Source: CAWFKS01 sp963816435
GTDB lineage: Bacteria; Pseudomonadota; Alphaproteobacteria; Rhizobiales; Rhizobiaceae
Length of the DNA: 64,000 nt
Direction of reading: 5' to 3'
Assembly (NCBI GenBank): GCA_963816435.1
Contig: CAWFKS010000005.1
Coordinates: 124,001 to 188,000, forward strand
Numbering within the stretch: the stretch's first letter is position 1; each line of letters starts with the position of its first letter. Of the stretch, positions 59,972 through 64,000 are shown piece by piece. Both the position numbers and the translations under genes were made by a program. The notes under the pieces were generated by a model. That model searched no databases, was not told the origin of the DNA, and saw only the letters and a list, made by a program, of their open reading frames with translations.

Positions 59972-60370
59972 ATGTCCATGAGCGATCCTCTCGGCGATAT
60001 GCTGACGCGCATCCGCAACGCCTACGGCCGCAAGAAGACCAAGGTGTCGACGCCGGCCTCGACGCTGCGAGCCCGCGTCCTCGACGTGCTGAAGTCGGAA
60101 GGCTACATCCGCGACTACAGCCGCATCGACTACGACAACGGCAAGTCGGAAATCGAGATCGAGCTGAAATATTTCGAGGGCGAGCCGGTGATCCGCGAGA
60201 TCGCCCGCGTCTCGAAGCCCGGCCGCCGCGTTTACGTGTCGGTCAAGTCGATCCCCCACGTCGCCAACGGGCTTGGCATTGCCATCCTGTCGACGCCCAA
60301 GGGCGTGATGGCCGACCACGAGGCGCGTGAGCAGAACGTCGGCGGAGAGTTCCTCTGCCAGGTCTTCTGA
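59972..60370 (+). CDS. rpsH: 30S ribosomal protein S8
   Basis: 132 residues: MSMSDPLGDMLTRIRNAYGRKK and the C-terminal STPKGVMADHEAREQNVGGEFLCQVF. AAGGAGGGCAAGTC gives a very strong ribosome site. In E. coli S8 represses the spc operon by binding near rplE. Confidence 0.97.
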   Translation: MSMSDPLGDMLTRIRNAYGRKKTKVSTPASTLRARVLDVLKSEGYIRDYSRIDYDNGKSEIEIELKYFEGEPVIREIARVSKPGRRVYVSVKSIPHVANGLGIAILSTPKGVMADHEAREQNVGGEFLCQVF

Positions 60371-60411
60371 TCCGGCGCCGAGGCTGAACGAAAAAGAACG
60401 AGGACAGGACA

Positions 60412-60945
60412 ATGTCTCGTATTGGCAAGAAACCGATTGCGGTGCCGGACGGCGTGACCGCGGCCGTCGATGGCCAGACCGTCACGGCCAAGGGGCCGAA
60501 GGGCGAACTGAAGTTCGTCGTCAACGACGAGGTTCTGGTCAAGATGGACGAAGGCGCCATCAAGGTCGATCCCGTCGACGAGTCCCAGGAAGCCCGCTCC
60601 AAGTGGGGCATGTCGCGCACGCAGATCTCCAACATCCTGCACGGCGTCAAGAACGGCTTCGAGAAGCGCCTCGAGATCAATGGCGTCGGCTATCGTGCGG
60701 CGATGCAGGGCAAGAACCTGCAGCTCTCGCTCGGCTACAGCCATGACGTGATCTACGAGGCCCCGGACGGCATCACGCTCGCTGTCACCAAGCCCACCGA
60801 GATAGTGGTTACGGGCATCGACAAGCAGGCCGTCGGCCAGGCCGCCGCCGAGATCCGCGAGTTTCGCCCGCCGGAGCCCTACAAGGGCAAGGGCGTGAAA
60901 TATGCCGACGAGCGCATCGTGCGCAAGGAAGGCAAGAAGAAGTAG
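60412..60945 (+). CDS. rplF: 50S ribosomal protein L6
   Basis: 177 residues of two repeated alpha/beta domains: MSRIGKKPIAVPDGVTAAVDGQTVTAKGPKGEL and the C-terminal REFRPPEPYKGKGVKYADE motif. Standard length. Confidence 0.97.
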   Translation: MSRIGKKPIAVPDGVTAAVDGQTVTAKGPKGELKFVVNDEVLVKMDEGAIKVDPVDESQEARSKWGMSRTQISNILHGVKNGFEKRLEINGVGYRAAMQGKNLQLSLGYSHDVIYEAPDGITLAVTKPTEIVVTGIDKQAVGQAAAEIREFRPPEPYKGKGVKYADERIVRKEGKKK

Positions 60946-61019
60946 GCCACGGTGCGCGGTCGCGGGAGGCTTTGCCTACCGCACACGGCCGCTCCCGTTT
61001 CAAGGCAAGGAACGACGAA

Positions 61020-61379
61020 ATGGCTTCCAGGCAATCCATCAACAAGCGGGCGCTGCGCGTCCGCCGTCAGGTCAAGAAGGTCGCCGGAGACAGGCTGCGC
61101 CTTTCGGTGCATCGCTCCTCCAAGCACATCTACGCCCAGGTAATCGACGACACCAAGGGCCACACAGTGGCTGCGGCCTCGTCGCTCGACAAGGACCTCA
61201 AGCCTTCGCTGAAGACCGGCGCGGACGTCGCCGCGGCTGCCGCGGTTGGCAAGCTGGTCGCCGAGCGCGCCGCGAAGGCCGGCGTCAAGGAAGTCGTTTT
61301 CGACCGCGGCCCGTATATCTATCACGGCCGCGTCAAGGCGCTGGCGGATGCCGCGCGCGAGGGCGGGCTCTCCTTCTAA
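61020..61379 (+). CDS. rplR: 50S ribosomal protein L18
   Basis: 119 residues, binds 5S rRNA: MASRQSINKRALRVRRQVKK, LRLSVHRSSKHIYAQVIDD and DRGPYIYHGRVKALADAAREGGLSF. The frame back to 60972 lies in the gap after rplF and is not needed. Confidence 0.97.
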   Translation: MASRQSINKRALRVRRQVKKVAGDRLRLSVHRSSKHIYAQVIDDTKGHTVAAASSLDKDLKPSLKTGADVAAAAAVGKLVAERAAKAGVKEVVFDRGPYIYHGRVKALADAAREGGLSF

Positions 61380-61451
61380 TTCACCGCCACTGCGACAACG
61401 CAGGGCAATCGTCTCAATCGGTGCTTTCCGGAAAAGAACAAGGACAGGATC

Positions 61452-62015
61452 ATGGCACAGGAACAGCGGGGCGGCAGGGATCGCCGTGACCGGGAGGAGC
61501 GCGACAGCGAATTCGTCGACAAGCTCGTCCACATCAACCGCGTCGCCAAGGTGGTGAAGGGTGGCCGTCGCTTCGGCTTCGCAGCCCTCGTCGTCGTCGG
61601 CGACCAGAAGGGCCGCGTCGGCTTCGGCCACGGCAAGGCGCGCGAGGTTCCCGAGGCGATCCGCAAGGCGACCGAGGCCGCCAAGCGCGAGATGATCTTC
61701 GTGCCGCTGCGTTCGGGCCGCACGCTCCACCACGACGTGGCCGGCCGCTGGGGCGCGGGCAAGGTCCTGCTGCGTTCGGCCAAGGCCGGCACGGGCATCA
61801 TCGCCGGTGGTCCGATGCGCGCCGTCTTCGAGACGCTCGGCATGCACGACGTGGTCGCCAAGTCGATGGGGTCGTCCAATCCGTACAACATGGTGCGGGC
61901 CACCTTCGACGCGTTGAAGCAGCAGATGCACCCCAAGGACATCGCTGCACAGCGCGGCATCAAGTATTCGGAACTGCAGTCGCGCCGCGGCGCGGCGGTG
62001 GCCGCCGAAGAATAG
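61452..62015 (+). CDS. rpsE: 30S ribosomal protein S5
   Basis: 187 residues: an acidic/basic N-terminal extension, VKGGRRFGFAALVVVGDQKGRVGFGHGKAREV with the dsRNA-binding-like fold, and GTGIIAGGPMRAVFETLGMHDVVAKSMGSSNPYN. The spectinomycin loop (after VKGGRRF) looks wild-type. Confidence 0.97.
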   Translation: MAQEQRGGRDRRDREERDSEFVDKLVHINRVAKVVKGGRRFGFAALVVVGDQKGRVGFGHGKAREVPEAIRKATEAAKREMIFVPLRSGRTLHHDVAGRWGAGKVLLRSAKAGTGIIAGGPMRAVFETLGMHDVVAKSMGSSNPYNMVRATFDALKQQMHPKDIAAQRGIKYSELQSRRGAAVAAEE

Positions 62016-62042
62016 CGGCGCGTCGACCAGGGGATTACGATC

Positions 62043-62240
62043 ATGGCCAAGAAACAGGGCAAGACCGTTACGGTCGAGCAGACCGGCAGCGCCATTCGCC
62101 GCCCGTCCGAGCAGCGCGCGACGCTGATCGGGCTGGGCCTCAACAAGTTGCATCGTCGTTCGACGCTGGAGGATACGCCTTCGGTGCGCGGCATGATCGC
62201 GCGCGTGCAGCACCTCGTGCGCGTCGTCGACGAAGCCTAG
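62043..62240 (+). CDS. rpmD: 50S ribosomal protein L30
   Basis: 65 residues: KTVTVEQTGSAIRRPSEQRATLIGLGLNKLHRRSTLEDTPSVRGMI. Begins MAKKQGK 27 bases after rpsE. Confidence 0.96.
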   Translation: MAKKQGKTVTVEQTGSAIRRPSEQRATLIGLGLNKLHRRSTLEDTPSVRGMIARVQHLVRVVDEA

Positions 62241-62261
62241 TTCGACGCGGGAGATTTTTCG

Positions 62262-62735
62262 ATGAAACTCAACGAACTGCGTGACCGCGAAGGCGCGACC
62301 CATTCGCGCAAGCGCGTCGGACGCGGCATCGGCTCGGGCTCCGGCAAGACCGGCGGCCGCGGCGTCAAGGGCCAGAAGTCCCGTTCGGGCGTCGCGCTCA
62401 ACGGCTTCGAGGGCGGCCAGATGCCGATCTACCGCCGTCTGCCGAAGCGTGGCTTCAAGAACCTCTTCGGCAAGGACTTCAACACCGTGTCGGTGGCGCG
62501 CGTCCAGGCCGCCGTCGACGCCAAGAAGCTCGACGCCAAGGAGACGGTGACGGCCGAGGCGCTCGCCAAGGCCGGCGTTATCCGCCGCGTCAAGGACGGC
62601 GTTCGCCTGCTCGGTGACGGCGAGATCAAGACCAAGCTCGCCTTCGATATCGCCGGCGCTTCCAAGACGGCGATCGAGAAGGTCGAGAAGGCTGGCGGTT
62701 CGGTCAAGCTGCCTGAAGCGGCCCCGGCCGAATAG
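62262..62735 (+). CDS. rplO: 50S ribosomal protein L15
   Basis: 157 residues: MKLNELRDREGATHSRKRVGRGIGSGSGKTGGRG with the Gly-rich RNA-binding N-terminus, GFEGGQMPIYRRLPKRGFKN and an extended C-terminal EKAGGSVKLPEAAPAE. Confidence 0.97.
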   Translation: MKLNELRDREGATHSRKRVGRGIGSGSGKTGGRGVKGQKSRSGVALNGFEGGQMPIYRRLPKRGFKNLFGKDFNTVSVARVQAAVDAKKLDAKETVTAEALAKAGVIRRVKDGVRLLGDGEIKTKLAFDIAGASKTAIEKVEKAGGSVKLPEAAPAE

Positions 62736-62914
62736 ACTTGTTTGACGGGCGGCGGCACGCTCGCGATCGGGCTGAAAGGTCGCAGGACCTGATGCCGGCG
62801 CGCAGCGGCCGCCGCTTGCATCTTTGCCGGCCGGAGCCTATCTCGTGGCTTCGGCGACATGCGTGCCTGCCTGAAGGCGCCTACGCGCGCGCATGACGAA
62901 GCGGAGAACTCCTC

Positions 62915-64000
<1,086 letters not shown>

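Overview
The window is GC-rich chromosomal DNA from an alphaproteobacterium, most likely a Phyllobacteriaceae/Mesorhizobium-like member of the Rhizobiales. The evidence is the gene order rne / amiC / mrcA / prfB, a sufS2-B-C-D-S1-X-A type suf operon with RirA- and Irr-like operators, the tRNA-tuf-secE-nusG-rpl-rpoBC block, and protein sequences typical of that order. I see no phage, insertion sequence, CRISPR array, plasmid gene or rRNA. It is core housekeeping DNA, and I did not find an exotic new system.

Region 1 (1-13.4 kb) starts with a truncated periplasmic M48 protease on the minus strand. It continues with a frameshifted class I aminotransferase and a TIM-barrel isomerase, then RNase E (minus). 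The divergent envelope genes amiC (amidase) and mrcA (PBP1A) follow, then prfB with its programmed +1 frameshift, and on the minus strand an M23 peptidase and a Bcp-type peroxiredoxin.

Region 2 (13.5-31.5 kb) holds a giant DUF3971/AsmA-like envelope protein, a short BLUF blue-light receptor downstream of tyrS, anmK, a PaiB-like flavin protein paired with an alpha/beta hydrolase, the complete suf Fe-S assembly operon, a DUF2171 gene, a DEAD-box helicase and nadK.

Region 3 (31.6-36 kb) carries tRNA-Thr, a C-terminal relic of an M20 amidohydrolase, two small membrane proteins, rlmB, then tRNA-Tyr, tRNA-Gly, tuf copy 1, tRNA-Trp and secE.

Region 4 (36-64 kb) is transcription and translation machinery on the plus strand: nusG, rplKAJL and rpoBC, then one small minus-strand gene, then the fused str-S10-spc operons from rpsL to secY, which runs off the window. 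Tuf copy 2 lies in the str operon and differs from copy 1 by four silent bases.

Five genes in the first 31.5 kb (aminotransferase, rne, tyrS, sufD, nadK) are broken by eight apparent single-base insertions, while the last 32 kb has none. Several of these genes are normally essential and all eight changes are +1, so I read them as sequence or assembly errors rather than real pseudogenes. The genuine frameshift at prfB is a different matter and is conserved recoding.
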